Part shown: piece by piece, positions 1-9,049 of the stretch
How the letters are laid out: every line of letters begins with the position of its first letter
How positions within the stretch are numbered: the first letter of the stretch is position 1
DNA from: Algoriphagus sp. AK58
GTDB taxonomy: Bacteria > Bacteroidota > Bacteroidia > Cytophagales > Cyclobacteriaceae
NCBI RefSeq assembly: GCF_014324365.1
Contig: NZ_QEIG01000005.1
Coordinates: forward strand, 124,001-188,000
Length of the DNA stretch: 64,000 nucleotides
Direction: 5' to 3'
Position numbers and translations under genes: made by a program
The notes under the pieces: model-generated
The model's database searches: none
The model's input: the letters and a program-made list of their open reading frames with translations, nothing else
What the model was told of the DNA's origin: nothing

Positions 1-683
1 CTGATGTGGCATTTATTGAGTCCATGAAAGACCCGGTGACAGGAATCATCAAGTCTGACCGTGCTTACCCGACTCTACTTCAAATCCTTCCTACCGGATT
101 GAAAGGCCTTGCTTTTGCGGCTTTGACAGCTGCCATCGTTTCTTCTTTGGCGTCTATGGCCAACAGTACCTCGACTATTTTCACCATGGACATCTATAAT
201 AAGTACTTTGGAAAGAGTGCTTCGGAAGCCACTCAGGTAAAAGTAGGTCGAATCACAGCCTTAGTAGCTTTTGTGATTGCAGCTATTGTTGCCCCGGCTT
301 TAGGTCAATTGGATCAGGCGTTCCAGTTTATTCAGGAGTATACAGGCTTTATCAGCCCGGGAGTTTTTGCGATTTTCTTCTTCGGCGTGTTCTGGAAAAA
401 GACCACTTCCAATGCAGCATTGGTTGGGGCTTCCTTGAGTATTCCGCTTTCAGTAGTGCTCAAAGTGGTCTTCCCTGCCTTACCTTTCATTGACCGAATG
501 GGATTTGTGTTTTTGATTTTGGCAGCTTTGATGATTGTCATTTCTCTGGTGGAAGGCAAAGGCAAGGATCATCCAAACAGCATCGATGTCAACTCAGACC
601 TTTTCAGAACCAGTACAGGATTTAAGATCGGAGCAATTTTGATCGCAGGTATTACAGCAGCACTTTATATAGTTTTCTGGTAA
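1..683 (+). CDS. Sodium/sugar symporter (SSS family), C-terminal part
   Basis: Only the end of the gene is in the window; the frame is open from the left edge, so the first apparent GTG codon (position 6) is internal. The protein is a polytopic membrane protein with several hydrophobic helices and the conserved stretch SSLASMANSTSTIFTMDIY (about 45-65 residues in), typical of the sodium:solute symporter family (SGLT type). The segment keeps at least five membrane spans and ends in a hydrophobic helix, as in this family. It sits one base before the xylulokinase start and two genes before xylose isomerase, so xylose is the likely substrate. That substrate assignment is inference from neighbours; the family assignment is well supported. 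Confidence 0.85.
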   Translation, partial: DVAFIESMKDPVTGIIKSDRAYPTLLQILPTGLKGLAFAALTAAIVSSLASMANSTSTIFTMDIYNKYFGKSASEATQVKVGRITALVAFVIAAIVAPALGQLDQAFQFIQEYTGFISPGVFAIFFFGVFWKKTTSNAALVGASLSIPLSVVLKVVFPALPFIDRMGFVFLILAALMIVISLVEGKGKDHPNSIDVNSDLFRTSTGFKIGAILIAGITAALYIVFW

Positions 684-684
684 A

Positions 685-2181
685 ATGAGAAAGTTATTAT
701 TGGGACTTGATATCGGAAGCTCTTCGGTGAAAGCTTCCCTTTTGGATGCTGATTCAGGCAAATCCATTGCATCCAAAGCTTTTCCGGAAGAAGAAATGCC
801 TATTGATTCTCCCCAATCCGGCTGGGCCGAACAGGACCCGGAGATGTGGTGGAAGTATGTGAAGGAATGTATCGCTTTTGTCCAAAAAAAGGCAGAAGTA
901 AAAAAAGGCGAACTCAAGGCCATCGGCATTGCCTATCAGATGCACGGCTTAGTCTGTGTGGATAAAAATCAAAAGGTGCTTCGACCATCCATTATCTGGT
1001 GCGATAGCCGGGCTGTGGCAATAGGAGATAAGGCATTCAAGAAGTTGGGAGCAGATTATTGTCTTCCTCATTTACTCAATTCCCCAGGCAACTTCACCGC
1101 GTCTAAGTTGAGATGGGTGATGGAAAATCAGCCTGAAGTGGCTTCCCAAATTCATAAGATCATGCTTCCAGGAGATTTCATTGCCATGAAACTCACAGGA
1201 GAAATCATGACTTCTGAGACAGGACTCTCTGAGGGCATTTTCTGGGATTTCAAAAAGAACGGCTTGAGCGAAAAGCTCTTAAAGCAAATGGAGATCCCCA
1301 AAGAATGGATGCCCGAGGCTGTTCCATCTTTTTCTGTACAAGGAAAAGTAACTGCTGCTGCTGCCAAAGAAACTGGACTGGAAGCAGGAATACCCATTTC
1401 CTATCGGGCAGGAGATCAACCAAATAATGCCTTTTCGCTTCAGGTTCTCAAGCCAGGCGAATTAGCCACTACTGCAGGAACCTCCGGAACGGTCTATGGG
1501 GTATGTGACGAACCACTATATGATCCACAGTCTAGGGTGAATACTTTCGTCCATGTCAACCACTCAAAGAAAAAGCCTTCCTACGGAGTATTACTTTGCG
1601 TAAATGGCACCGGAATTCTCAATTCTTGGCTGAAAAAAGTCATGGGTGGCTCTAGAATCACCTATGAAGAGATGAATAGCCTTGGAAATGGGGCTTTGAT
1701 CGGATCAGAAGGATTGGTCTTTATTCCATTTGGAAACGGAGTGGAGCGAATCATGCAAAACAAACCTGTAGGCGCTCATCTGTTGGGCCTGGATTTGCTT
1801 AAGCATGACAAAAGACATGTGGTAAGAGCCGCACAGGAAGGAATTGTTTCCGCCCTGACCTTTGGATTCAGAATCATGAAGGATATGGGGATGAATCTGA
1901 AGACGGTAAAGGCTGGCCACGCCAATATGTTTTTGAGTCCGCTTTTCCGAAAAACCTTCGTACACATGAACCGGGTAAATCTGGAATTGTATAGTACGGA
2001 TGGCGCGCAAGGTGCTGCAAGAGGAGCCGGAATCGGCGCCGGGGTATTTGCCGATGAAAACCAGGCTTTCCATGGTTTGGAATTGTTGGAAACTCTGGAA
2101 CCAAATGCCAACTTCTACGAACCCTATGAAGAGGTCTATTTCAACTGGGAAAAGAGGCTGAAAGAACTGGCACGTGAGTAG
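685..2181 (+). CDS. xylB: Xylulokinase
   Basis: FGGY-family carbohydrate kinase that phosphorylates D-xylulose to xylulose 5-phosphate in the cytoplasm. The 498-residue length fits the family. The N-terminus carries the phosphate-binding motif LLLGLDIGSSSVKASLLD, followed by the MHGLV stretch near residue 85 and IIWCDSRA near residue 103; the second ATPase half includes TTAGTSGTVYG near residue 265. The start ATG is one base after the stop of the symporter, showing one transcription unit, and xylose isomerase follows after about 100 bases. The neighbour makes xylulose the expected substrate rather than glycerol or gluconate. Confidence 0.93.
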   Translation: MRKLLLGLDIGSSSVKASLLDADSGKSIASKAFPEEEMPIDSPQSGWAEQDPEMWWKYVKECIAFVQKKAEVKKGELKAIGIAYQMHGLVCVDKNQKVLRPSIIWCDSRAVAIGDKAFKKLGADYCLPHLLNSPGNFTASKLRWVMENQPEVASQIHKIMLPGDFIAMKLTGEIMTSETGLSEGIFWDFKKNGLSEKLLKQMEIPKEWMPEAVPSFSVQGKVTAAAAKETGLEAGIPISYRAGDQPNNAFSLQVLKPGELATTAGTSGTVYGVCDEPLYDPQSRVNTFVHVNHSKKKPSYGVLLCVNGTGILNSWLKKVMGGSRITYEEMNSLGNGALIGSEGLVFIPFGNGVERIMQNKPVGAHLLGLDLLKHDKRHVVRAAQEGIVSALTFGFRIMKDMGMNLKTVKAGHANMFLSPLFRKTFVHMNRVNLELYSTDGAQGAARGAGIGAGVFADENQAFHGLELLETLEPNANFYEPYEEVYFNWEKRLKELARE

Positions 2182-2283
2182 TGAGAGATCTTCAATCTCT
2201 TCATCTATGACGCCTTAGTTTCAAACTTCTCAATCCCATATTGCAGAACCTATTTACCTATTTATTATATAACCCAAAAAACA

Positions 2284-3597
2284 ATGTCAAAGACCTATTT
2301 CCCTAACATCGGAAAAATCCAGTATGAAGGACACAACAGTGACAATCCACTAGCCTTCAGATACTATGACGAAAACCGCGTCGTGGCCGGAAAGACCATG
2401 AAGGAGCACTTCAAGTTTGCAATTGCTTATTGGCATTCCTTCTGCGGTACAGGTGGAGATCCATTTGGCCCCGGTACTATCGTTCATCCTTGGGATGCTC
2501 ATCCCGACCCTATTCAGAGAGCCAAAGATAAAATGGATGCAGCTTTTGAATTCATCACTAAAATCGGTGTGGATTACTACTGTTTCCATGATGTGGATTT
2601 GATCGATGAGGGTCCAAACTTGGCAGAATATGAAAAACGCATGCAGATCATCACCGATTATGCTGCAGAGCATCAGAAGGCAAGCGGTGTGAAGCTGCTC
2701 TGGGGCACTGCCAATGTATTCAGCAATCCTCGGTATATGAATGGTGCTTCCACAAACCCAAACTTTGATGTATTGGCTTTTGCCGGAACTCAAGTAAAAA
2801 ATGCGCTGGATGCTACCATCAAATTGGGTGGTGAAAACTACGTGTTTTGGGGAGGAAGAGAAGGATACATGTCCTTGCTTAACACCGACATGAAGCGGGA
2901 GAAGGAGCATTTGGCCAGATTCCTCACCATGGCTAGAGATTATGCCAGAAAGAACGGTTTTAAAGGTACCTTCTTTATCGAGCCTAAGCCTATGGAGCCA
3001 ACCAAGCATCAGTATGATTATGATTCCGAGACCGTGATCGGCTTCCTTCGTCACTTTGGTTTAGATAAGGATTTCAAACTCAACATTGAAGTCAATCATG
3101 CGACTTTGGCTGGTCATACCTTCCAGCACGAACTTCAAGTAGCAGCCGACGCCGGCATGTTGGGATCCATCGATGCCAACCGAGGAGATTACCAAAATGG
3201 CTGGGATACAGATCAGTTTGCCTTGAATCTCCAGGAATTGGCTGAGTCCATGCTAGTGATTCTGGCAGCTGGAGGCTTGCAGGGTGGCGGTGTCAACTTT
3301 GATGCGAAAGTGAGAAGAAACTCTACTGATCCTGAGGATCTCTTCCTAGCACACATCGGCAGTATGGATGCCTTTGCTAGAGGATTGCTTATTGCTGCCG
3401 ATATCATGGAAAAATCCGATTACCTGGCCAGAAGAAAGAACCGCTATGCTAGCTTTGACTCCGGTAAGGGAAAGGCTTTCGAAGAGGGTAAGTTGACTCT
3501 GGAAGATCTCAGAGCCTATGCATTTGAAGTGGGTGAACCAAAGCAATACAGTGGTAAGCAAGAATACTTCGAAAATTTGATCAATCGATTTATTTGA
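2284..3597 (+). CDS. xylA: Xylose isomerase
   Basis: Converts D-xylose to D-xylulose, first step of the isomerase route. The 437-residue length matches the longer class II xylose isomerases. The catalytic FHDVD motif is at residues 101-105 (His102, Asp105) and the metal-site motif FIEPKP at 231-236 (Glu233, Lys235); further metal ligands lie in [13 protein letters not shown] and DANRGD. It follows xylB by 102 bases and is closed by a strong hairpin terminator, so the symporter-xylB-xylA group is likely one operon. There is no clear Shine-Dalgarno sequence before the ATG, as usual in Bacteroidota. Confidence 0.96.
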   Translation: MSKTYFPNIGKIQYEGHNSDNPLAFRYYDENRVVAGKTMKEHFKFAIAYWHSFCGTGGDPFGPGTIVHPWDAHPDPIQRAKDKMDAAFEFITKIGVDYYCFHDVDLIDEGPNLAEYEKRMQIITDYAAEHQKASGVKLLWGTANVFSNPRYMNGASTNPNFDVLAFAGTQVKNALDATIKLGGENYVFWGGREGYMSLLNTDMKREKEHLARFLTMARDYARKNGFKGTFFIEPKPMEPTKHQYDYDSETVIGFLRHFGLDKDFKLNIEVNHATLAGHTFQHELQVAADAGMLGSIDANRGDYQNGWDTDQFALNLQELAESMLVILAAGGLQGGGVNFDAKVRRNSTDPEDLFLAHIGSMDAFARGLLIAADIMEKSDYLARRKNRYASFDSGKGKAFEEGKLTLEDLRAYAFEVGEPKQYSGKQEYFENLINRFI

Positions 3598-3605
3598 TCG
3601 ATCTT

Positions 3606-3635
3606 AAAGGGAGACAAAAGTCTCCCTTTTTTTTT
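3606..3635 (+). terminator. Rho-independent terminator after xylA
   Basis: A perfect 10-bp stem (AAAGGGAGAC / GTCTCCCTTT) with an AAAA loop is followed by an uninterrupted T run. It lies 9 bases after the xylA stop and 13 bases before the esterase gene, so the esterase is either read through or has its own transcript. Confidence 0.9.
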
Positions 3636-3648
3636 AACCGCATCACTT

Positions 3649-5553
3649 ATGAGAAAGTACGCTTTAATACTTGGCCTAGTGGCCATTCTGTTTGGTTGTG
3701 AGGTTCCGATCCCTCAATCTCCAGTGATTTTGCCTAAGTTGATTTCCAAAGGAATGGTCTTGCAACGGGATCAACCTGTTCAGATTTGGGGAAAGGGGAG
3801 CCCTGGAGAAAAGGTAAGGGTGGCTTTGGCCGGTGCGGTAGGAAGTGCTAAAGTTGCAGAAGACAGTACTTGGAAGGTTCAGCTTCCCCCTTTAGCTGCT
3901 GGGGGACCTTTTCAGCTCCAAGTCAATGTTCAAACAGTCGAAGACGTGTACATCGGAGACGTGTGGCTGGCAGGTGGTCAGTCCAATATGGAGTGGGCGC
4001 TCAATGCCGGAGTGATCGGTAGGGAGGAGGAATTTGCCAATCCGGATTATCCACAGATTCGGTTTTTTAAGGTTGAAAAGGATTATAGTGCTGCAGAGAA
4101 GTCTGATGTTTCTTCAGGTAGTTGGAAGGTGGCCAATGCGGAAAACCTTCCTGATTTCTCGGCAGTGGCTTGGTTTTTTGCCAAAAAGAATCATCTGGAG
4201 CAAAATGTTCCCGTGGGGATCATCGAGTCCAATTGGGGAGGAACACCGGCAGAAGGATGGACCGAGGCGCAGGTTTTGGCAAAAATAGAGGATCGATCCT
4301 ATACAGAGGAAGCGAGGGAAGTGATCGAAAATCAGGCTAAATGGAAAGAAATCCTGACAGAAAATGAAAAGAGGAGGGAAATGAGGGACTTGCTGGTACG
4401 TCGTCCTGATTCGCTGATGGCCGGGGAGGTAGCTTCCCTGGCTTACACAGAATCCGGATGGAAAAATATTTCCCTTCCGGCTGCCAATCCTTTGGAACAT
4501 ATCGCTTGGGTAAGGAAAAAGTTTAACCTCTCCTCCAAAGCGCCTGTCATACTCACGCTCAGCAGGGTGGAGCAAATGGGATTTATTTATCTCAATGGAG
4601 TGCAGATTCATTACAAAGACTGGGGAGCAGCGATGCCGGACCTGGAACTTCCAGCTGACTTGCTCAAGATGGGGCAAAATGTACTCACCATTCGCGCGAT
4701 CAATACTTGGGACAACCACCCGGCCATCGGTACAGCAGGTGGGATGTATCTTACACAAAACGGTAAAAAAATCAGTTTGGAAGGTAATTGGTCCTATTCC
4801 AATGATGTGGTAGAACCTCAACTGCCCAAAGTGGAATACTTCAACTGGAAGCCGGGATTCATGTTTAACGCCATGATAGCTCCGTTGACCAGTTATGCTA
4901 TCAGGGGAGTGATTTGGTATCAGGGAGAAAGCAATGCCGGAAGGGCAGAAGAATACCGGGAGTTGTTTGGCACGATGATCACCAACTGGAGAACCCGCTG
5001 GAATCAGGAGGAAATGCCATTCCTGTTTGTTCAATTGGCTAATTTTATGGAGCGTAAGGAAGTGCAGCCTGAGAGTAACTGGGCTTTTTTAAGAGAAGCA
5101 CAGACTCAGACCCTGGAACTGCCCAATACCGGCATGGCCACGATTATCGATATTGGTGAAGAAGGTGATATTCACCCTAGAAACAAAAAAGATGTGGGAG
5201 AAAGGCTTTGGCTTCAGGCTAGAAAAGTGGTTTTTGGAGAGGAAATTTTAGCTTCTGGACCCCAAATCAGAGAAGTGAAGCGGGAAGGCAACCACGTTTT
5301 GGTCAGCTTTGACGAAGTGGGAGAGGGATTGAAGCTGGCGTTTGGAGATGAAGTCCTGGGTTTTATCATGGAAGATGCCGAAGGTCAATTTGAAGTGGTC
5401 AAGGGGGCGATTTCCGGCTCTGACCTTGTCACCCTTACCATTCCTGAAGGACTCACTCCGGTTGGTATCCGATACGCTTGGGCAGATAATCCCGAGGTCA
5501 ATTTGGTCAACTCGATCCATCTTCCTACGACACCATTCAGGAAATCATTCTAA
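3649..5553 (+). CDS. Sialate O-acetylesterase-like SGNH lipoprotein
   Basis: Secreted carbohydrate esterase, 634 residues, with a lipoprotein signal ending in LFGC (Cys17), so probably anchored at the outer membrane or periplasm. The SASA/SGNH hydrolase signature GGQSNMEW places the nucleophile at Ser112; WYQGESNA (around 423-430) gives the oxyanion part, and GDIHP (506-510) gives the Asp507/His509 pair. Residues about 260-370 form a beta-sandwich insertion, as in many members of this family. Because it directly follows xylose genes, deacetylation of acetylated xylo-oligosaccharides is more likely than sialate; this is inference. Confidence 0.85.
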   Translation: MRKYALILGLVAILFGCEVPIPQSPVILPKLISKGMVLQRDQPVQIWGKGSPGEKVRVALAGAVGSAKVAEDSTWKVQLPPLAAGGPFQLQVNVQTVEDVYIGDVWLAGGQSNMEWALNAGVIGREEEFANPDYPQIRFFKVEKDYSAAEKSDVSSGSWKVANAENLPDFSAVAWFFAKKNHLEQNVPVGIIESNWGGTPAEGWTEAQVLAKIEDRSYTEEAREVIENQAKWKEILTENEKRREMRDLLVRRPDSLMAGEVASLAYTESGWKNISLPAANPLEHIAWVRKKFNLSSKAPVILTLSRVEQMGFIYLNGVQIHYKDWGAAMPDLELPADLLKMGQNVLTIRAINTWDNHPAIGTAGGMYLTQNGKKISLEGNWSYSNDVVEPQLPKVEYFNWKPGFMFNAMIAPLTSYAIRGVIWYQGESNAGRAEEYRELFGTMITNWRTRWNQEEMPFLFVQLANFMERKEVQPESNWAFLREAQTQTLELPNTGMATIIDIGEEGDIHPRNKKDVGERLWLQARKVVFGEEILASGPQIREVKREGNHVLVSFDEVGEGLKLAFGDEVLGFIMEDAEGQFEVVKGAISGSDLVTLTIPEGLTPVGIRYAWADNPEVNLVNSIHLPTTPFRKSF

Positions 5554-5586
5554 AAAAATGAGCGGGAAATTTCCCGCTCATTTTTT
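5553..5586. terminator. Bidirectional terminator between convergent genes
   Basis: A perfect 34-base palindrome centred between 5569 and 5570, with core GAGCGGGAAA / TTTCCCGCTC flanked by A and T runs. It lies between the esterase (+) and the alpha/beta hydrolase (-) and can end transcription from both sides. Confidence 0.9.
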
Positions 5587-5589
5587 GTT

Positions 5590-6657
5590 TTAGTTCATTT
5601 TTTGAAGAAGTTCATTCGCTTTTGTCATTTCTTCCACGCGCTTTTGATAGACTTCTCGGGCAGGAACTTTGGCTACATTTTCCAGAAAGTCAATCGTACT
5701 AAACAAGACTGTCTGCCAGTCTTGAGAAGTGATGGAAGAAGCGATCACGTGGTCTCCTGTTTTTGGAAAAGCCATTTCTCTTTTTAAAGTCGAGTCGGTT
5801 CCTACCTGGCTGTACATTTCCAGCATTTTGGGTACTGAAACCACGAAGTCTTGTTCCTGATCGTTTTTGTAATAATATCCCAAAAACAAAGGCTGAGTGA
5901 CTTTGGAGAAGGTCTCCTGATTCATTTCGCTGTAGAGCAAGACAGCCAGGCTTTCGTATCCGTTGATATGGTAATCTTCTGACCAGTAAGCTGCCTTTTC
6001 TCCCTTTCTCTGTTGATGAATCACACTGTTTTCCATCATTGTTTTCTCCATGAGCCACTTTGTCCAGGGCTTAAAAAAGCCTTCAAGCCTGGATCCTCCA
6101 TCCCGAATAGCAGGAGAATAAAGGACCAATGCATGAATATCAGGCTGCTGACTCGCCAAAAGTAGGGTCAAAGCGCCACCCATGGAGGTACCCACCACGA
6201 TGACTTTATCTCCTAGACTTTTCCCGATCTGATAAGCTTCACCAGCGGCGTCGGCTAATTTCTGCGCAGTCAGGTAGGCCATTCCGTTTTCCCGTCTAAT
6301 GCCGTGTTCGGGCAGGCGGGTCACGAAAAGATTGGCTCCAAAGTGATCCGCCAAGAATCGATGCACCGGATCTCCTTCCATAGGTCCAGCCCCAAATCCA
6401 TGGATGTAGACTATAGAGTAAGGAGTTTTGGTTTTATTGGCGGTGTCTGCCCACACGATATAGGCTTCATTTCCCTCTTTAAGTCCGATTACCGAGTCTT
6501 CCCTGTTTCTAAGGTACTCTTCAAGTTCTGTAATTCGGGTGGGTACCTCCGGGAATTCAATTTGGAGTTCCTGAGTTTTTACCTTGGGTCCGAGCATGTA
6601 GACAATGGCAAGGATCATTGCGGTGGCAAAAAGTCCCAGGAAGATTTTTTTGAGCAT
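5590..6657 (-). CDS. Membrane-anchored alpha/beta hydrolase
   Basis: 355 residues with one N-terminal hydrophobic segment (about residues 5-22) that acts as an uncleaved anchor or signal. It has the alpha/beta-hydrolase oxyanion motif VYIHGFGAG and the nucleophile elbow VVGTSMGGAL with Ser158; the acid and histidine are likely in the C-terminal part (KTGDHVIAS). Such proteins are carboxylesterases or lipases of broad substrate range; the true substrate is not visible. I chose ATG 6657 because the upstream alternative is a TTG at 6669 that would overlap the preceding lipoprotein gene. The two genes probably form one unit. Confidence 0.8.
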   Translation of the reverse strand: MLKKIFLGLFATAMILAIVYMLGPKVKTQELQIEFPEVPTRITELEEYLRNREDSVIGLKEGNEAYIVWADTANKTKTPYSIVYIHGFGAGPMEGDPVHRFLADHFGANLFVTRLPEHGIRRENGMAYLTAQKLADAAGEAYQIGKSLGDKVIVVGTSMGGALTLLLASQQPDIHALVLYSPAIRDGGSRLEGFFKPWTKWLMEKTMMENSVIHQQRKGEKAAYWSEDYHINGYESLAVLLYSEMNQETFSKVTQPLFLGYYYKNDQEQDFVVSVPKMLEMYSQVGTDSTLKREMAFPKTGDHVIASSITSQDWQTVLFSTIDFLENVAKVPAREVYQKRVEEMTKANELLQKMN

Positions 6658-6661
6658 AAAA

Positions 6662-7258
6662 TCAGTCAATCTTTAAATAAGGTGAGGTAGAATCCATGAA
6701 TGCTTGATCACCATTCCGGAAGAATACAAATATCCGGGTTTTTAATTGAGAATAAGGTGCAGGTCTTAGGGTAAGTTTGGATCCAAAATACACAGAGATG
6801 TTTTCAAAGTTTCTCAAGTCAGAGATTCGCTTTCCATCGGGAGTGATTAGCGCGTAGGAAATATCAGTTCCGATAGGCAATCCTGCAAAAGGCCCTGTCA
6901 ATACCACTGAGATATTGGAAATATTACCAATGTGAAAGGTTTCCTCACAGGTGAGAGGATAAGCATTTTGCCAGGTGTCTTCAGTATTGTCGTTTTGCCT
7001 TTTTTTCACTTCCAGCTCAAAATTGAACCCGAAATCGGAAATAGAAACGGTGTCTGAAGTGTTGGCGTAGCGTTTATTACGATAAGGACTAAAAAAGACC
7101 TCCTTGATTCCTGTTGCTTCCGCCTTGATGGGAAGTGGGCATTGGTTGTACGGATCCTCGTCTACTTGAATACAAGCAGTAAGAAGTAGAGGAATTCCAA
7201 GACCTAGAGTAAAGGTGACCCAACTTGGTTTTTGAAAAAATGCTTTTTTCTCGAACAT
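6662..7258 (-). CDS. Unknown lipoprotein
   Basis: 198 residues. The N-terminus has a hydrophobic segment followed by the lipobox LLTAC (Cys29), so this is an exported lipoprotein. The rest is beta-rich with no motif I recognise; it has three further cysteines or so and a sequence that reads like a beta-sandwich domain. It ends 4 bases before the ATG of the alpha/beta hydrolase, and co-transcription is likely. No function can be given. Confidence 0.7.
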   Translation of the reverse strand: MFEKKAFFQKPSWVTFTLGLGIPLLLTACIQVDEDPYNQCPLPIKAEATGIKEVFFSPYRNKRYANTSDTVSISDFGFNFELEVKKRQNDNTEDTWQNAYPLTCEETFHIGNISNISVVLTGPFAGLPIGTDISYALITPDGKRISDLRNFENISVYFGSKLTLRPAPYSQLKTRIFVFFRNGDQAFMDSTSPYLKID

Positions 7259-7386
7259 GCTTAAAATTAATCGATTAGTACTATTATTAACCGCCTTTTG
7301 GACTTTTTGATTTTAAAAAAATGAGCTTTTGTAGCTACCCGAGTCGATTTTTCGTACTACTTTCAGATTGTTAAACTAAACCTACT

Positions 7387-7956
7387 ATGAAGAAAGCGCT
7401 TTTGATTTTATTAATTCTTACCCTTGGGATAAAATCCCATGCCCAAGAAAATGTGACGCCCTACCGATCAGTCTATTTGGAATTGGGTGGTGCAGGATTG
7501 GCCTATAGCTTTAATTATGATTTCCGTTTTGATAAGAGCCGGATGGATTCTTGGGGAATGCGAATCGGAGCTGGGGGGTATGGTACAGAGGGTGATTCCT
7601 TCTTTTCCCTTCCTGTGATGGTCAATAAGTTATACGGAAAAGGGCCTCACTATTTTGAGCTGGGATTGGGTGCCACGTTTTTTGCGTTTAATGAGCCTGA
7701 AAATTCCACCTATTGCTCCAATTGGTATTATGACAGTAATGGTAATTATGTCTGTAATTCTTATGAAACCTATGGAGGCTATGAATTTATTCTACCGGTT
7801 GATGGATCACCGAGCATAATGGGAACCATGAACTTCGGTTATAGGAAAATTCCTGTTGATGGTGGATTTACTTGGAGATTTAATCTGACTCCCATTTTCA
7901 ACAACAATGGATTCTGGCCCTTATTCGCTGGGATAGGTTTTGGGTATGCCTTTTAA
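7387..7956 (+). CDS. Small secreted beta-barrel-like protein
   Basis: 189 residues with a clear signal peptide (MKKALLILLILTLGIKSHAQ). The mature part shows alternating aromatic and glycine-rich strands (SVYLELGGAGLAYSFNYDFRF, MGTMNFGYRKIP) and ends in a glycine-aromatic strand (FAGIGFGYAF), a pattern of small outer-membrane beta barrels whose last residue is aromatic. Four cysteines cluster around residues 117-132. Divergent from the lipoprotein gene upstream. Function unknown. Confidence 0.7.
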   Translation: MKKALLILLILTLGIKSHAQENVTPYRSVYLELGGAGLAYSFNYDFRFDKSRMDSWGMRIGAGGYGTEGDSFFSLPVMVNKLYGKGPHYFELGLGATFFAFNEPENSTYCSNWYYDSNGNYVCNSYETYGGYEFILPVDGSPSIMGTMNFGYRKIPVDGGFTWRFNLTPIFNNNGFWPLFAGIGFGYAF

Positions 7957-8327
7957 GCCTCAAAAATTGAGTTAATTCGGACAATGCCTGTACAATTTCG
8001 TACAGGTTTTTTTGTTTTTAAACACTTTGTTTTCAGTGATTTAAGTTTTTTGAAAATTAATTTCTCTTAACCTTTTGGATACCATGCAACCCGGAGATTT
8101 TTAAAATCTAAGCCGATCTGTACGGTAGTGATACAAATGGACAGGCTTTTTCCCACATCTGGTCACAAAAAACACTTTTTGGGTCAGGGAGCAGAATTCA
8201 AGACTTGAATGACAATGCTTAAAAAATGCTAATCTGACCTCAATAGAAAGGCGAATATGGAATGTGCCAGATCGAGTTGGTATGTGCTTGGCAAGATAGC
8301 TAGCACAACACTAAACCAACATGTTTT
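7957..8327. other. Intergenic region, 371 bases
   Basis: Holds the terminator at 7987-8013 and then AT-rich DNA without a convincing open frame. A 15-base palindrome (AGATTTT-T-AAAATCT, 8095-8109) is the only other regular structure; it could be an operator or a chance AT-rich palindrome. The remainder probably carries the promoter and leader of the secreted protein at 8328. Confidence 0.5.
7987..8013 (+). terminator. Rho-independent terminator
   Basis: 7-bp stem CCTGTAC / GTACAGG around the loop AATTTC, followed by seven T residues. It ends the small beta-barrel gene 30 bases upstream. Confidence 0.85.
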
Positions 8328-8918
8328 ATGAAAACCTTATTCACTTTCGCACTTGCAGGCGCTTTATCTTTTAGCAGCCTAGCCGCCAACGCCGCAGATG
8401 ATTTGATGTCACTGTCAAATGTTCAGGCAAAATTTAAAACAGTCAATGTACTCCTGAAAGAAGGAGTAGGAGAGGCAAAGGTTGCCATCTTTGACCACAC
8501 GGGAAGAAAGCTTCACCAGAAAAAGGTCAAAGTCGGCACACAAGATTTGATTATTCCTTACAATCTCAGTCAAATGCCATGTGGAGAATATCGGGTTAAG
8601 ATCACTACGGGTGATGAAGAAGTAGTCTATGAGGTAGCGACTTTTGACAAACAAAAGCCGACGGAAGAACTTCCCCTTGCGGCCTACGGAAAAAAGATTG
8701 ACGATGGAACAATCAATTTGACAGTGGTAGGACTGGACGAACCGGGTGTGGATGTTCAGATTCGACACGGTGTTACAAACCAGCTTATTTTTTCAGAAGA
8801 AATCCAGGAATCTGAAGGCTTTAGAAAGAACTACAAGTTGAAAGGAGTCTCTCCGGAGGAAGTCTATGTAAAAGTGACCGATGCCCACGGAAGATCCAAA
8901 GCTTTGTATTTCGAATAA
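8328..8918 (+). CDS. Small exported protein with two beta domains
   Basis: 196 residues with a signal peptide ending near AANA-ADD. The mature part looks like two tandem beta-sandwich modules (about 34-92 and 105-196), each with a short strand pattern such as VAIFDHTGRKLHQKKV and VQIRHGVTNQLIFSEE. The first resembles the fold of type IX secretion C-terminal sorting domains and DUF3244-like proteins, but it is not at the end of a larger cargo, so a role as a free periplasmic or surface protein is more likely. It has its own terminator, hence is monocistronic with a long leader. Function unknown. Confidence 0.7.
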   Translation: MKTLFTFALAGALSFSSLAANAADDLMSLSNVQAKFKTVNVLLKEGVGEAKVAIFDHTGRKLHQKKVKVGTQDLIIPYNLSQMPCGEYRVKITTGDEEVVYEVATFDKQKPTEELPLAAYGKKIDDGTINLTVVGLDEPGVDVQIRHGVTNQLIFSEEIQESEGFRKNYKLKGVSPEEVYVKVTDAHGRSKALYFE

Positions 8919-8940
8919 ATCTCAAAGGCTCCTTTTTCAA

Positions 8941-8977
8941 AAAGTCCCGGAATTAAAGAATCCGGGACTTTTTTTTT
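8941..8977 (+). terminator. Rho-independent terminator
   Basis: 11-bp stem AAAGTCCCGGA / TCCGGGACTTT with a 9-base loop and a T run to 8977. It follows the exported protein gene by about 20 bases. Confidence 0.9.
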
Positions 8978-9049
8978 GACACGTTCTTGTTTTTAAAGTG
9001 TAAGAAATCCTTTTGTTAAAAACCAAACAAATCAAATTACCTATTTTTG

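Noticed and set aside
2350..3054. 234-codon minus-strand frame inside xylA
   Set aside because: Shadow of xylA; no recognised features, low-complexity reading.
4114..5034. 306-codon open frame on the minus strand inside the esterase gene
   Set aside because: Long antisense frames are common in GC-biased wobble positions; no domain, signal or start context, and it lies wholly inside a strong gene.
9042..9049. TATTTTTG, a perfect -7 consensus directly in front of the acyl-CoA dehydrogenase ATG
   Set aside because: It would put the transcription start inside the gene. More likely chance in AT-rich DNA, unless translation starts further downstream.
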